From: Halichoerus grypus | Taxonomy: Eukaryota > Chordata > Mammalia > Carnivora > Phocidae | Assembly: GCF_964656455.1 (NCBI RefSeq) | Contig: NC_135716.1 | Span: forward strand, 106,052,389-106,116,388 | Direction of reading: 5' to 3' | DNA: 64,000 nucleotides | The notes under the pieces: generated by a model | Databases searched by the model: none | The model's input: the letters and a program-made list of their open reading frames with translations, nothing else | What the model was told of the DNA's origin: nothing | Position numbers and translations under genes: made by a program | Part shown: positions 35,501 to 47,494 of the stretch, in pieces | How positions within the stretch are numbered: position 1 is the stretch's first letter | How the letters are laid out: each line of letters begins with the position of its first letter

Positions 35501-35890
35501 AAGATTATACATTATACAGAAAAGTAAACAAATGAGAAATATGGAATGCAAAATAACACATACCCACTGTAATCATCATGACACAGAATAAATAAGTCAT
35601 CATGTTTTTCTGAAGACACATTCAGAAAGGGTCATGTAGAAATCTTAAAATATTTTGACCTGAACATAGCAAATTATTTTTCTATAATTGTATTTAAATA
35701 TGCCACTCTCTCTAGGAGAAAAGGTTACAGGCATTCTTTATTTTTAATTTATATATTAGTGTACCTAGCTTTTGTTGTTGTTTTTGTTTGTTTTTAGTGC
35801 GCACATATATTAATTTTATAACCACAAAAATAAAACTATGCAACAAGGACTTCCATACATTAATATCATACAGTAAACTGCACAAAGGCA
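32594..35890. other. Repeat-poor intronic DNA, no gene recognised
   Basis: Pyrimidine-rich on the plus strand around 33900-34600, with short open frames only. I could name neither an exon nor a repeat. Confidence 0.35.
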
Positions 35891-35906
35891 TAAATTATAT
35901 TACTTT

Positions 35907-36107
35907 TTTTTTTTAAAGATTTTATTTATTTATTTGAGACAGAGAGAATGAGAGAGAGAGAGAGAGTACATGAGAGGGGGGAGGGTCAGAGGGAGAAGCA
36001 GACTCCCTGCTGAGCAGGGAGCCCGATGCGGGACTCGATCCCGGGACTCCAGGATCATGACCTGAGCTGAAGGCAGTCGCTTAACCAACTGAGCCACCCA
36101 GGCGCCC
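35907..36107 (-). mobile_element. Carnivore SINE (reverse) with target-site duplication
   Basis: A T-run, 'aaagattttatttatttatt', (ga)n, 'gggactccaggatcatgacc', 'ctgagccacccaggcgccc'. Perfect 16 bp duplication taaattatattacttt at 35891-35906 and 36108-36123. Confidence 0.96.
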
Positions 36108-36123
36108 TAAATTATATTACTTT

Positions 36124-38015
36124 AAGTATTACATTCACTTAAGTATTATATTCACTTAACTATAAACTGGTTTATTTGGCAAAAATTAACATTATGTGAT
36201 CTTTTCACTATGATATTAAAATTGAACTTTCAAAGAGTATATTCTTTCAGTTTGCAATACCTACCAAAGACCACTTCCTTTCAAATCTCTCCACCGTCAT
36301 CATAATCATCATCATTAACATCAGCATAAACAACCACATAAACAGACACACTTCTGTACCTACCAGAGAACAATTAGAAAATGTCCATGCACTTAATCTA
36401 GCATGTCATGTTTTATGGTTTTAACATCCCTCCACATTTTATCAGGAAGTAATTTTCTTTGGTTATTTGGGTACCAATATACTTTGAAATTACTCACCCA
36501 TGTTCATTTGGAATTTTGTTGTAATGCTTTGTTAATTCTTGTTTTTAAAAATAAGTGAAATTCATTCTTAATTCTAATTATTGGTCATATAGGACAAAAT
36601 GGAAATAGCTTCATTTTACTTATTTAGAGTTCGCTTGGAGATACCTGTTTTATATTTGATATCAACTGTCTCCAAGTAAATTCACACATCTAAATACTAC
36701 ATTTCAATATGACAATAGCTGGTTTCCTATACAGACCCATGCCTCATATTTATAATCTGATTTTCCTCTCTCACTTTGAGATTTAAATTTTAAGTTATAA
36801 ATGAGCTGTGACCATTTCACTTCATAAAACAAGTCCAAAGGCAAATGTTTATACCCCAATTCATCTATCATACTAGGAACAAACCCCTTCGGGGATTTAT
36901 ATTTGCAAATGTTGATTAAAAAAAAAAAAGTATTTCCGTAATAATGTGATTAAATTAAAAAAGGAAATGGAAAGATTCTGGAACATTTCACTTCTCTGTA
37001 TATCTAAGATATTCTGAAGTTAACAGATAACAGTAGACGGTTACTGTTTCAGGCCACACAGTCTATGTGCTAATTAGGAAGCCTTGATTATTTAAGGGCT
37101 CCAACTTCCTGATTATGCTTGGACTGATACGGCAAATCAGCTAAAAGTTACTCACTCAGGGGAAAAACAACAAATAATTGAAACTGTAGGGTTTTTTTGA
37201 ATTTAAAGAAAACCAATGATTCCTTCAAAGTTACATATTTAAGATGCAGTGCACTTATACATTTTAGTACATTTTAGTAACATTTAGAAATATAATTCAT
37301 TTGGAGGAAAGAGTTAAAAACATACTGATATAAACTGCTGTGAAGAACAAGATTGGCAAAATGGCAATATGGCACAGTGATGCTAATTTAACAATATTTT
37401 ATATAAACTGAATTCAGTCTATGAGAATGACAAAAATATGAATTTATATGACAGGTATAGTCAAAACCCAAACATTTCAGTTGGAGTTCAGTGGAATTGC
37501 TATGAACACTGTCCCTTAAAAAAATAAAGTCCACACTTAGAAAAAAATTTTTGCAGATCCTATTATTTAAAGGAAAAAACAGTTAGTGCATTTGTCATGT
37601 GATTTTTATACCCTAATATATTTATGTTTTATAATCATAATCACTTATAGTATATTGCATATTTTAATTTTCGAGGCATTTTCTTATAAATTATTTTGGT
37701 TGGTTGTCATAACAATTCTGTAACATCAGAATGAACAGTTCTAATGTAAAGGAGAGAGAAGGCTATTTTTGTGGATTTAAATAGTTAAGGGGTAATAAAG
37801 CCTATGGTGGTCAATGTGCTTTATTCAACAAAATATTTTAAACCATTTCAAAATCTGAGACTTATGGGAAATTCCTTTGAGATAATTGAATTTACTTAAG
37901 GTTGTTAATGTAGAATAAAAAAAATTAAGGAGAGAGAGAAAACGATCTTTTCAATCACTTGAGGCTCTAGGCCACTGCCATGAAATCCCTGTGTCAGGTC
38001 ACATCTCCGTCTGGT
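36124..38015. other. No gene recognised
   Basis: AT-rich intronic DNA. Confidence 0.35.
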
Positions 38016-38019
38016 GCTG

Positions 38020-39145
38020 CAACTGTTCCCTAACGATTAGGTCTCATCACGTCCAGTTGTGTTGCACTCTGACCCATAAAAGCCAGAGTGACCTTTCTAA
38101 AAGGCAAGTCTGATAGATACTGTTGTTTCCCTGCTGAAAACTCTTCAATGGCCTTTCCTATTTCCCTTAGGATGAAAAATAAAAGACTTACATTATCAGG
38201 CCCTGTTCAACCCAGTGGGGTTCAGGACACATGGCAGCAAAATATGGCACCTGGCCAGACTGAGTATTTTAAGCTGAAGTACTTTGAGACTACGGCAGAA
38301 GCAGAAAAGTCACTTGGACCTTTCACAACCCTCATCCCCTGATGCAGGTGATAAAACCCTCATATGAAAGGTGCCTTCCTTATATCCAGAGGAAAGAGAC
38401 GTCCTTATCAAAGGGAAGCAGCACAAAGAAGACACCTAACAAACAGGACTTGTTAAGTTTTTTTATTATACTTACCTCATACTCCTTAATCTACCAGATT
38501 TCTACACAACTACCCACCTTTCATCAATCCTCACATAAAATACTCAAGTCTGTTTCTTCCAGACTCTATGTCCTTAGGAAGGCTTCCGTGTCTCAGAGAA
38601 CTTACATTAAATCAATTTGTATACTTTTCTCCTATCAATTTATCTTTCTCATTTTAATTTTCAGACCTAGCCAAGGACCCTAAGAGGGTTCAGGAAAACT
38701 TTTTCCTCCCCTACCAAAACCTTGTTTTTCAACTCAACACGACCTGTGCTTCTCCAGCCTCCAAAAAAGAACCTCCGTTATTTGAACATGTTCGCTCACT
38801 TCTAGGATTTTCTGCATGTGTTTTCTCTGACTGGAACTCTTTCTCACATCTTTATCCGTCTACCTTATTCATCATTCAGGTCTCAGTTTAAACACACCCT
38901 CTGCAGAACCTCCCTCATTCCTTCTAGATCAGGTTAGATGCCTTTGTAATGTCTTTCTAAGCTAGAATGACTTATACTTTATTATAATCTTTTGTATTAA
39001 TTGTCTGTTCCCCTGGGTGACTGTGCCTCCATGAGAAAGGCACTGTATTTGTCTTGCATGCTGTGGTCCCCTCCAGGGCCCAGCACAGGGTCTGCTGGAA
39101 GTAGGGGCTTAAGAAACTCATGTTAAATGAAAATATCATTATCAG
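38020..39145 (+). mobile_element. L2 LINE, split by an LTR
   Basis: 'ctgctgaaaactcttcaatg', 'atgaaaaataaaagacttac' and 'tatcaggccctgttcaa' lie before the LTR. After it come 'acctgtgcttctccagcctc', 'cattcaggtctcagtttaaa', 'cctccctcattccttctaga', 'cctccatgagaaaggcactg' and 'gggcccagcacagggtctgc'. This is the L2 ORF-end to 3' UTR order. Confidence 0.8.
38217..38718 (+). mobile_element. Solo LTR inserted in the L2
   Basis: 'catggcagcaaaatatggca', 'gactgagtattttaagctga', 'aaggtgccttccttatatcc', 'gaacttacattaaatcaatt', 'ttttctcctatcaatttatc' and 'tttttcctcccctac' have the feel of an ERV LTR, and L2 sequence resumes directly after. Family and exact ends are not certain. No viral open frame. Confidence 0.6.
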
Positions 39146-40032
39146 TTCATCTTTCAAAATATACAGTATTTTATAGTATTAAACTGACATGCACTACAGA
39201 CTACAAAGCATAAAAAATAATATTCTTAATGTACCAATTTCATATAGTCATTAATCCAGCCAGAGATAAGGTGAAAGATGTATGTTTAAAATGTACCTGC
39301 TAGGAAGAGTATGTTTAGAATATGCTAGATTAAAAAAAAAGTGATAGTATAAAATTTATTTAAAATAACAACTACCTTGGGGAACTGTTAGTTGTAAAAA
39401 AATAATCATTTGAAAAGCAAAATGATGACTAGGTTCTATCTTGAACTAAAAAAAACAGAGAAGGGCTGAACTAAACTAAACTGAACTAAAAAAAAAAAAA
39501 AAAATAGAAGAGCATGCTCTTTTGTTGAGGTTTTGAACAACTACAGAAGGTAAGGTGGAATCGGCAGGGACACAAGATATAGGACCTGATTTGATTTTCT
39601 GCTCGTTCAAACCTCTGGTCCTTTTCTCATGTTGCAAACCCTTTCTAACATAAGAGAAGGAAAGGAAGAGGAAAGATAGGAGAATCAGTAGGAAGCATTA
39701 CCAAGTGCTTTTGAAAAATTCAAATCCTTCCGAAACAAGAGAATATGGGGAAAACAAATAAAGCAAAATGGTATCATATTTCTTTCTCACATCAAGGCTC
39801 AAATTAGGCACTTGGGGCATGCTGTGTAAGAAGGAAGACTTTCATCCTTCCTCCACATAAACACATTTGTTTCAGTGGGTGGGTTCAGCATTACTCTCTT
39901 GGCACCGAGCCACCAAGGAGGCTTTTGAATGTGACTCTTGGTTCCTTAATAGACTCTTGTAACAAAGGACAGACAGAAAGTTAGAGAGGATAACTTTCAT
40001 AAAATGAAGCAATATCACGTATCACTAATTAC
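39146..40032. other. No further gene recognised
   Basis: It includes a degenerate (gaactaaa)-like stretch and a poly(A) near 39443-39505. Nothing exon-like until the SNX7 exon. Confidence 0.35.
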
Positions 40033-40185
40033 CTGTTCATAATAGTGGATATTCTCCTCAGCCATATCTGTAAATGCTGACTTGATATCATTTTGCATAT
40101 TGTGTTTCCATCTTTCCCAATCTGCTTTCAGGGCATTATTAGCACATTCCACTTTATCTTCAAGTTTTCCAATCTCTTCTGTAAG
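40033..40185 (-). CDS. SNX7: SNX7 penultimate coding exon (BAR-domain helix)
   Basis: The 153 bp exon (51 codons) on the minus strand starts LTEEIGKLEDK after an acceptor 'ctaattcag' (AG at 40187-40186) and ends ENIHYYEQ before a donor CAG|gtaatt (GT at 40032-40031). Internal segments such as ADWERWKHNMQND and AFTDMAEENIHYYEQ match the last part of the SNX7 BAR domain, the dimerising coiled-coil module that senses membrane curvature. Both ends are phase 0 and there is no internal stop. It is charged and helical, with no cysteine pair or signal. From memory the human protein differs at only a few positions (for example Q for H after WERWK). The next exon is 22 kb away at 17790. The preceding exon was not found up to 64000. 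The open frame runs a little beyond both splice sites into the introns, but only the 153 bp is supported. Confidence 0.9.
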
Positions 40186-40334
40186 CTGAATTAGATCACA
40201 GAGAAGCATCAATCTACGATCTACGTATTCTTGTTACTGAATGAATTCATCAAATCTAAGCCAATCATTTTATCAAAACAGCTTAAGAATAATTCTTTGT
40301 TTGGAAAGTCACTGGCATTTACCCTTTGTACTAA

Positions 40335-40490
40335 CCAGTTATGGTAAAAAGAAGACTGGATTCAGCCAGAGATGCTGAGTAGAGTTCTAAGGTCTGCCAC
40401 CAATTAGCATTTGACCTTGGCTAAGTCCCTCAAACCTTGGGCTTGGGTTTCACTATTTATAAAACAGAGGAAATTGAACTACAAGTTATC
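40335..40490 (+). mobile_element. MIR SINE
   Basis: 'ctggattcagccagagatgc', 'catttgaccttggctaagtc' and 'gggtttcactatttataaaa'. Confidence 0.6.
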
Positions 40491-40674
40491 TCAAAATTTT
40501 TTGCATTAAGTCTCATTACCACTATTGTTTATGGTGATAATATTTACGTTAAGAGGTACGGTTTCATTCCCCAGCTTCCCATTCCTGGGCCTCATTTTTC
40601 AGTTGTTTTTAGAAGGATCAATTAACTGACATGTTATAACATCCACTCTGATTATGCAGTCCAACCTGGAGGCC

Positions 40675-40770
40675 CAGGGGATTAACCTGCCAAACATCAC
40701 GGAGCTAGTAACAGAGGCAGGTTTATATCTCAAGATGCCTAACACCGAGTCCATGTGCCATCAGACAGGT
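40675..40770 (-). mobile_element. MIR fragment
   Basis: 'catcacggagctagtaacag', 'aggcaggtttatatctcaag' and 'accgagtccatgtgccatca' are in reverse MIR order. Confidence 0.55.
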
Positions 40771-40904
40771 TTAGTGTGATATTTACACCTCCTCCCATCT
40801 CACCCACCAACCTCTGAGCATGTAATCCATCAATGTATTGTTTTGTATTTGGTGTATTTACATATTAATACATATATTTATACATACTTTATTTATGTAC
40901 ACTA

Positions 40905-41475
40905 TTTATTCATAGGTTCAGCACATGTTTATTAAGTGCCTTCTCTGTACCAGGCATTCTTCCAGGGCTTGGAGATTCAGCAGTGAAGACAACAGACAAA
41001 AAAATCCCTGCTTGTACCAGAGCTTATACTCAACCGGGGAGAGACAAACCAAAAGCAAGATAAATGAAACAGGAACTATCGATCGAAAAATTAATGCTAA
41101 AAAGAAAAATGAAGCAGAAAAGTAGGGGATGTAGGACGATGCAAGTTCACATAAGATGACAGGGGCAAGCCTAAATGAGGAAGCGTCATTTGATTAAACA
41201 TCTGGAGTCAATGTGAGAGTGAACCATGAGACTCTCAGGAGAAAAATCATTCCTGGCAGAGGAAACCACAGGGCAACAGCCTGGAAGTGGAAGCTTGCCT
41301 GGATGGCCCGAGAAGAACGTGGAGACTGGCATGGCCGTGGCATGTAGTGGAGTGAACAACAAAGGGAAGGTTCTAGGAGATGAAGTCACAGAAGGAACGG
41401 GTGACCATATCCTACTGAGCCATGCAGTTTGTGGTAAAATTCATGGATTTTATGGGGTGAGATCCTAGGCCGGGA
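40905..41475 (-). mobile_element. L2 LINE, long 3' portion
   Basis: 'tgtttattaagtgccttctc', 'taccaggcattcttccaggg', 'cagcagtgaagacaacagac', 'ttcctggcagaggaaaccac', 'ggtgaccatatcctactgag' and 'ttcatggattttatggggtg' follow the reverse L2 order over about 570 bp. The open frames on either strand here are by-products. Confidence 0.82.
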
Positions 41476-42570
41476 AACTTCGAGCAGAAATGACACCGTC
41501 TCTCTCATATTTTCAAAGGGGCATCATACTTTACCACTGTGGTGTGACTGAAAGTATCTGAAAGCGGCGATTACTTAAGAAGATCCCCATTTCAGAGGCG
41601 TTAAAATGTGAAAATGTCTTAGAATCAAAATACGTTATTTTGCTTCAAATGCTCATGTGAATTATTACTCTTATTATTATTTTCATCATCATCATTATTA
41701 TTTTTGCTATGGAATTTCACTTTTCTATCCTTATTTCATCACAGCTTTATTTGCTTTTATTTCCTAAGAATAGACATTTGGTATTATATAAATTTTCCAT
41801 TGCCAATGGGAGATCTATTTTAATAGTAAGGTTGACTTCCATGTTTTTTGTGGGGGAAAGGAGATATTTTTTTACTTGTTGTGTGTGTTAACTATCTCAG
41901 TGAGGCCACTTATTACTTTTTGAGTATGTATACTCTTTGGGCTGATTATTTTGTTAAATCTTAGAGAATCCGTCTAAAGAGTTGTTAATGGTATATTAGT
42001 GGGATATCTGATGGTGGGCTGTGGATGCTAGGGGATAAGCTAAGAGTGAAATTGCTGAAAGTCCAAATATTTCAAACAGGATCTGGGTGTGCTGGAAAAA
42101 GTTCAGGGGTGGGTTAGAGAACTTCACTCCTCTGGGTTGTTGGATGAAATTGTGCCATTTTCATAGCCAGATGGAAATTATTAGCAAAATGTCTCTCTTG
42201 CACAGAATCAGGAGGTACATACACCAACTGTAAGCTCACTATTATTCTCCTCTGCTTAGCTTGTGCAGTCTAAAATTGCTATGCACTGCAGTGGGATTAC
42301 TGGCAGACTGCTCTACTAAAATTGGCTTTAGGAAACAGAGTATCTAAGTCATATATATTTTATCTTTCTCCCCTTCCTGACAGTTTAACATGATGTCCCT
42401 GCCATAAGGGGTTTATAAGAGTTTTCCCTTGATCAATCTGCAACTCCCTCTCATAAAAGCCCTTGGAAGTGGTGATTTGGCTGGTTGGCGCTCCTGCTCT
42501 GGCTGAGAGCTACTAGAGAAGTCCTGTCCTGTTCTCTGACCTCACTCTCACCTACAGAAAAGAAGGTTTG
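41476..42570. other. No gene recognised
   Basis: AT-rich to mixed intronic DNA. A somewhat GC-richer patch near 42390-42560 was not identified. Confidence 0.35.
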
Positions 42571-42574
42571 TAGC

Positions 42575-42825
42575 CTTATCAGCACAGCATTGGGATTAAG
42601 AAGACTGATAACAAGTTAGACTGACTTCAGTTTAAGTCCCACTTCTGTCTTTATAGACTATGTGGCATTGGGTAAGACTAGCTGTTGAAGCCCCAGTTTC
42701 TTCAACTGTAAAATGGATATAAAAATAGCAATGCCTACCACACAGGGGTTTTAAATGCATGAAATAATGAACACTAATTGTCTTTCACAGTGCCTGACAA
42801 TTGCCTACTAAATGTTATGTATTAC
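42575..42825 (+). mobile_element. MIR SINE, nearly full length
   Basis: 'agactgacttcagtttaagt', 'cccacttctgtctttataga', 'tttcttcaactgtaaaatgg', 'gcctaccacacaggggtttt', 'ttgtctttcacagtgcctga' and 'caattgcctactaaatgtta' run through the whole MIR order. Confidence 0.8.
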
Positions 42826-42828
42826 CAT

Positions 42829-42882
42829 CACCACCACCACCACTATGACCACCACCACCATCATCATCACCATCATTATCAG
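42829..42882. repeat. (CAC/CAT)n trinucleotide repeat
   Basis: 'catcaccaccaccaccacta', then 'ccaccaccaccatcatcatc' directly after the MIR end. Confidence 0.93.
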
Positions 42883-43844
42883 TTGGTGAAACTGAAGTTG
42901 ATTCCTTCTCCTTTTCCAGTATTTTGATCTCTAGAAGTATTGCATTCCTCTGCCAGGGTCTTGGTCTTAAGTCCATTCCTAGTGCTATTGCTTAATCTGT
43001 TCTCACCAGGGTGGAAGATGATGCACATGCTTTAAATATATATGATCAAGTCTTGTCATTTTTTGCAGCTATACAGGAGTAATTTTTCTTTCTTTGATGA
43101 TTTCATCATTATATCAGTCGGAAAAGGAGAAAAGAGACATTAGGTATTTCCCCACACTGAATCATCTTCCCATAATTTCAATTCTAGGAATCTCTAATTG
43201 ATAATAAGCACAAAGCACCTAGTTCAAATGAAGAATGAGCTGGACCTTATCTTTCCTAATAATTTACAAAAGCATAGTATGTCCTTTCCCTTAGTTGACT
43301 TCAATTTTAGCAAGTTCTTTGGTATAAGGAACTGTGCATTTGGATGGTGCCATCGGGCCTAGGACATATACACTCAACAACAGTTAAAAGAAGTGGGAGA
43401 GTAAGATGTGCCAGAACCTGGAGGCCAAGGAAGGTTTCAATAACTCTAAAAGTAGGAAATTCAATTCATATTCTCTACGACAAAATAGCACAGAAAAGAC
43501 TGAATTAAAAAAGGATTAAGGCTTGAATAATTGTTTTCACAAATCCTGGAAGCGATTTGGCCCTCCGTTAGTGGAAAAACAGAAGAGGCAAGCAACCTTT
43601 TTTGCCAGGAAAATGTTGTAATACCAGAATAAGTAATACAAGATTGTAAGATAGTGAAAAAAAAAAGGGGGGGGAAGATTTATATTTAACAGCAAGGCTA
43701 ATGGGTAATTTCTAGCTTCAGTTATATTCAGCTAGAAATTAGCCACACAATCAAATGAAAACCATTAATACTAAGAACTCAGGCAAACAAAACAAAGCCT
43801 TTGTCCAATAGTGACTCCCTACTATGGTACCAGTAATACCAACG

Positions 43845-44070
43845 AGAATAATAACCATTTATTGCATTTCTGCCGAGGGCCATTGCATTAAGCTATATAC
43901 TTTACATATTTCATTTAATCTGCATAATAATGTTGCAAATTTGGTATTATTATCTTCCTTTTACAAGTTAGGAAACGGGTAGAAAAAAAAGGAAAGAGAT
44001 CGCAGAGCTTTTGTGACATTATAGAGATTCAAACCACGGCCTGCCTAAGTCAAAGCCCATGTTTGTTCCA
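43845..44070 (-). mobile_element. MIR SINE
   Basis: 'aataaccatttattgcattt', 'tttcatttaatctgcataat', 'tggtattattatcttccttt', 'acaagttaggaaacgggtag' and 'agattcaaaccacggcctgc' are in reverse MIR order. Confidence 0.78.
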
Positions 44071-44109
44071 CACTGACTGAACAACACCAAGCTAGCTTGC
44101 CTGTGGATT

Positions 44110-44765
44110 TCAAGGCTGAACTGATTCAGCTTTAACTCAAGGAGTTTGTAATCTATTAGAATATATGTATGCAAAAATGAAATAAAAACTAAAGACTATA
44201 ATATGAAGCAGAATGTGATATATACCACAATGGAGGAAAAAATTAAAGTGATATAGGAGGACACAGAATGGAGGATTATTTCTGACTGGAGCAGGGGACA
44301 TTTTGACTGTCAATTCAGTAGGCAGGGACTGGGGAAGAAACACCTGGATGAAGGTAAGGCATAAACAAAACAGCATGCTACAGACTGTGATAACAGAATG
44401 GATAAGAAGTAGGTTTGGAGTCTGGAGGTAGGCAAGCGGAAACAAGAAATGCTGCTGGATAGGTTGATTAAATATTCACTGCTTGAGGGTATAAATGATA
44501 TTGAGCATGAAATGGATTCTTCAGGAAATGGTAAATCACTAAATGTTTTTGACCAGGACAGAGCTGTATTTCCTAAGTCAGAGATATGCAGGGATGGTTA
44601 AAGAGAAAGGAAGGAGTAGAGGGAAAAAAGGAAACCAGTTAATGTTCATTGAAGAACGTTATGAAGAAACAATGATAAGTAGGATCTGCTTCATCCCCAT
44701 TCACTCACTCATCCAGCAGCATTCACTCAGCATCCATCTAGTCCATGTTAGGAACTAAGATAAAG
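44110..44765 (-). mobile_element. Possible old L2 remnant
   Basis: The spacing and wording of 'ctcaaggagtttgtaatcta', 'gaatgtgatatataccacaa' and 'gatgaaggtaaggcataaac' suggest a very diverged reverse L2, perhaps continuing after the L1 at about 47495-47830. Weak. Confidence 0.3.
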
Positions 44766-47480
44766 GACATCCAAGACTGTGGTGCAGGAAGACCCAGAAC
44801 TCACCTCCTCCCATGAACATGCCAAATCTATACCTATATACAGAGCAATTTCTCCTGAAGATCTGAGGGCTGATTGAATAGCCAGACAAAAAATACCACA
44901 AAAAAAGAAAATTGCAGGCCAATATCCCTGATGAATATAGATGTAAAAATCCTCAATAAAATAGTAGTAAAACAAATTCAAAAGTACATTAAAAGGATCA
45001 GATACCATGATAAAGTGGGATTTATTCCAGGGATGCAAGAATGGTTCAACATCTGCAAATCAATCAGTGTGATACACCACATTAAAGAGACAAAGGATGA
45101 TGATCTCAATAGATGCTGAAAAAGCATTTGACAAAATTTGGCATCCATTTATGATAAAAACTCTCAACAAAGTAGATATAGAAGGAATGTACCTCATCAT
45201 AATAAAGGCCATATATGACAAACCCACAGCTAACATCACACTCAATGGTGAACTGAAAGCTTTCACCTTAAGATAAGGAATAAGACAAAGCTGCCCACTG
45301 TACCATTTTTATTCAAAATAGTATTGCAAGTCCTAGCCAGAGTAATTAGGCAAGAAAAAGTAATAAAAAGTATCCAAATTGGACAGAAGTAAAATTGTCA
45401 CTATTTGCAGATGACATGATACAATATATAGAAAACTCTAAAGACTCCACCAAAAACCTATTAGAACTAATAAATAAATTCAGTAAAGTGTCAGGGTACA
45501 AAATAATATGCAGAAATCAATTGTGTTTCGATACGCTGACAACAAACTACCAGGGAAATTAAGAAAACAATCCCATTTACAACTGCATCAAAAAGAACAA
45601 AATACCTAGGAATAAATTTAACTAAGGAGGTGAAAGACCTGGACACTGAAAACTGTTAGACACTGATGAAAGAAATTAAAGACAACACAAATAAATGTAG
45701 GGTTATTCCATACTCATGGACTGGAAGAATCAATATTATTAAAATGTCCATACTACCCTATTCAATCTACAGAGTCCACAAAATCCCCATCAAAATACCA
45801 ATGGCATTTTTCAAAGAACTAGAAAAAATAATCCTAAAATTTGTATGGAACCACAGAAGTCCCCAAATAGTCAAAGCAATCTTGAAGGAAAACAAACAAA
45901 CAAAAACAAAAAACAAACAAAAATAAAGCTGGAGGTGTCATGCTCCCTGATTTCAAACTATACTACAAAGCTATAGCAATCAAAACAGTATGGTACTGGC
46001 ACAAAAAGAGACATAGATCAATGGAATAGAATAGAGAGCCCAGAAATAAACCTACACATTAGATGGCCAATTAATATACAACAAAGGAGGAAAGAATATA
46101 CAGTGGGGAAAAGACAGTCTCTTCAATAAACAGTATTGGGGAAACTGGACAGCCACATGCAAAAGAATGACACTGGACCAGTATCTTATACCACATACAA
46201 AAATAAAATCAAGATAGATTAAAGACTCGAATGTAAACTTGAAACTATAAAACTCCTAGAATAAAATAATAGGCAGTAAACTCTTGAACATTGGTCTTAA
46301 TAATATTTTTTTGGACCAGTTTCCTCAGGCAAGAGCAACAAAAGCTAAAACAAGCACATGGGACTATATCAAATTAAAAGCTTTTGCACAGTGAAGAAAC
46401 TATCAACAAAACAAAAAGACAACCTACTGAATGGGAGGAGATATATGCAAATCATGTAACTAACAAGGGGTTAATATCCAAAGTGTATAAAGAACATACA
46501 CAATTTAATATAAAAAAAAACAAACAACCTGATTAAAAAATGGACAGAGGACTTGGATAGATATTTTCCCAAAGAAGACCTACAGAGGGCAACAGGCACA
46601 TGAGAAGATGCTCAACATTAGTAGTCACCAGGGAAATTCAAATCAAAACAATGAGGTACGACCTCACACCTGTCAGAACAGCTATTACCAAAAGAGATTA
46701 AGAAAGAACAAGCGTTGGCCAGGATATGGAAGAAAGGGAACCCTTGAACACTGTTGGTGGGAATGTAAATTAGTGCAGACACTATGGAAACGAGCATGGA
46801 AATTCCTCAAAAAATTAAGAGTAGAACTACTGTATAATCCAGCAACTCCACCTCTGGGTATTTATCTGAAGAAAATGAAAACACCAATTCAAAGAGATAT
46901 ATGCACCCCTATGTTCACTGCAACATCATTTACAGTAGCCAAGATATGGATGCAACCCAAGTGTCCATACATAGATGAATGGATAAAGAAGATGTGGTGT
47001 ATATATACAATGGAATATTAGCCACAAAAAAGAATGAAATCATGACATCTGTGACAATACAGATGGACCTAGGAAGTATTATGCTAAGTGAGATAAACCA
47101 GAGAATGACAAATAGTGATGATTTCACTTATATGTGGAATCTAAAAAACAAAACAGAAACAGATTCACAGATACAGGAAACAAACTGTTGGTTGCCACAG
47201 GGGGAGGGGTGGAAGGGTTGACGGTTGGGTGAAATAGGTGAAGATGATTAGAAGGTACAAACTTGCAGCTATAAAATAAATAAATCATTGGGATGCAATG
47301 TATAGCACAGGGAACACTGTCAATAATATTGTAATAACTTTGCATGGTGACAGATGTAAGCAACTAGATTTATCATGGGGATTACTTTGTAGTGTATATT
47401 GAATCACTATGATGTACACCTGAAATAAAGAGGATATTGTATGTCGATTGCACTTCATTAAAAAAAAAAAAAGGAAGAAA
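44766..47480 (+). mobile_element. L1 with internal deletion (5' UTR start joined to mid-ORF2)
   Basis: It is flanked by a 14 bp duplication gaactaagat(a/g)aag (44752-44765, 47481-47494) and ends in poly(A) (about 47459-47472), so it is one insertion. It starts with an L1 5' UTR-like stretch ('cagaactcacctcctcccat'). Near 44881 it jumps to the reverse-transcriptase part of ORF2 ('attgcaggccaatatccctg') and continues to the 3' UTR. ORF2 is broken by frameshifts: residual frames lie at 45666-45926 and 46608-47021. The latter shows GTLEHCWWEC, but the two earlier cysteines of the usual C-x3-C-x7-H-x4-C motif are lost. Confidence 0.85.
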
Positions 47481-47494
47481 GAACTAAGATGAAG

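Larger units (their letters stand above)
17791..40032 (-). other. SNX7: SNX7 last intron (22,242 bp)
   Basis: The intron runs between the donor of the exon at 40033-40185 (GT at 40032-40031) and the acceptor of the terminal exon (AG at 17792-17791). It contains a nested L1/LTR cluster at 20.0-26.0 kb, one SINE at 35.9 kb, DNA-transposon fossils at 31.7-32.6 kb and an L2 with an inserted LTR at 38.0-39.1 kb. No other coding exon was recognised inside it. Confidence 0.85.

Noticed and set aside
38088..38683. Two consecutive frames (84 and 113 codons) that could look like a small gene
   Set aside because: They fall across the join of an L2 and an LTR-like insertion. Both are repeat by-products.
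41186..41468. Opposite-strand overlapping frames of 67 and 80 codons
   Set aside because: They lie wholly in a reverse-oriented L2 LINE.
46608..47021. 137-codon frame as a host gene
   Set aside because: It is a decayed L1 ORF2 C-terminus inside the L1 at 44766-47480.
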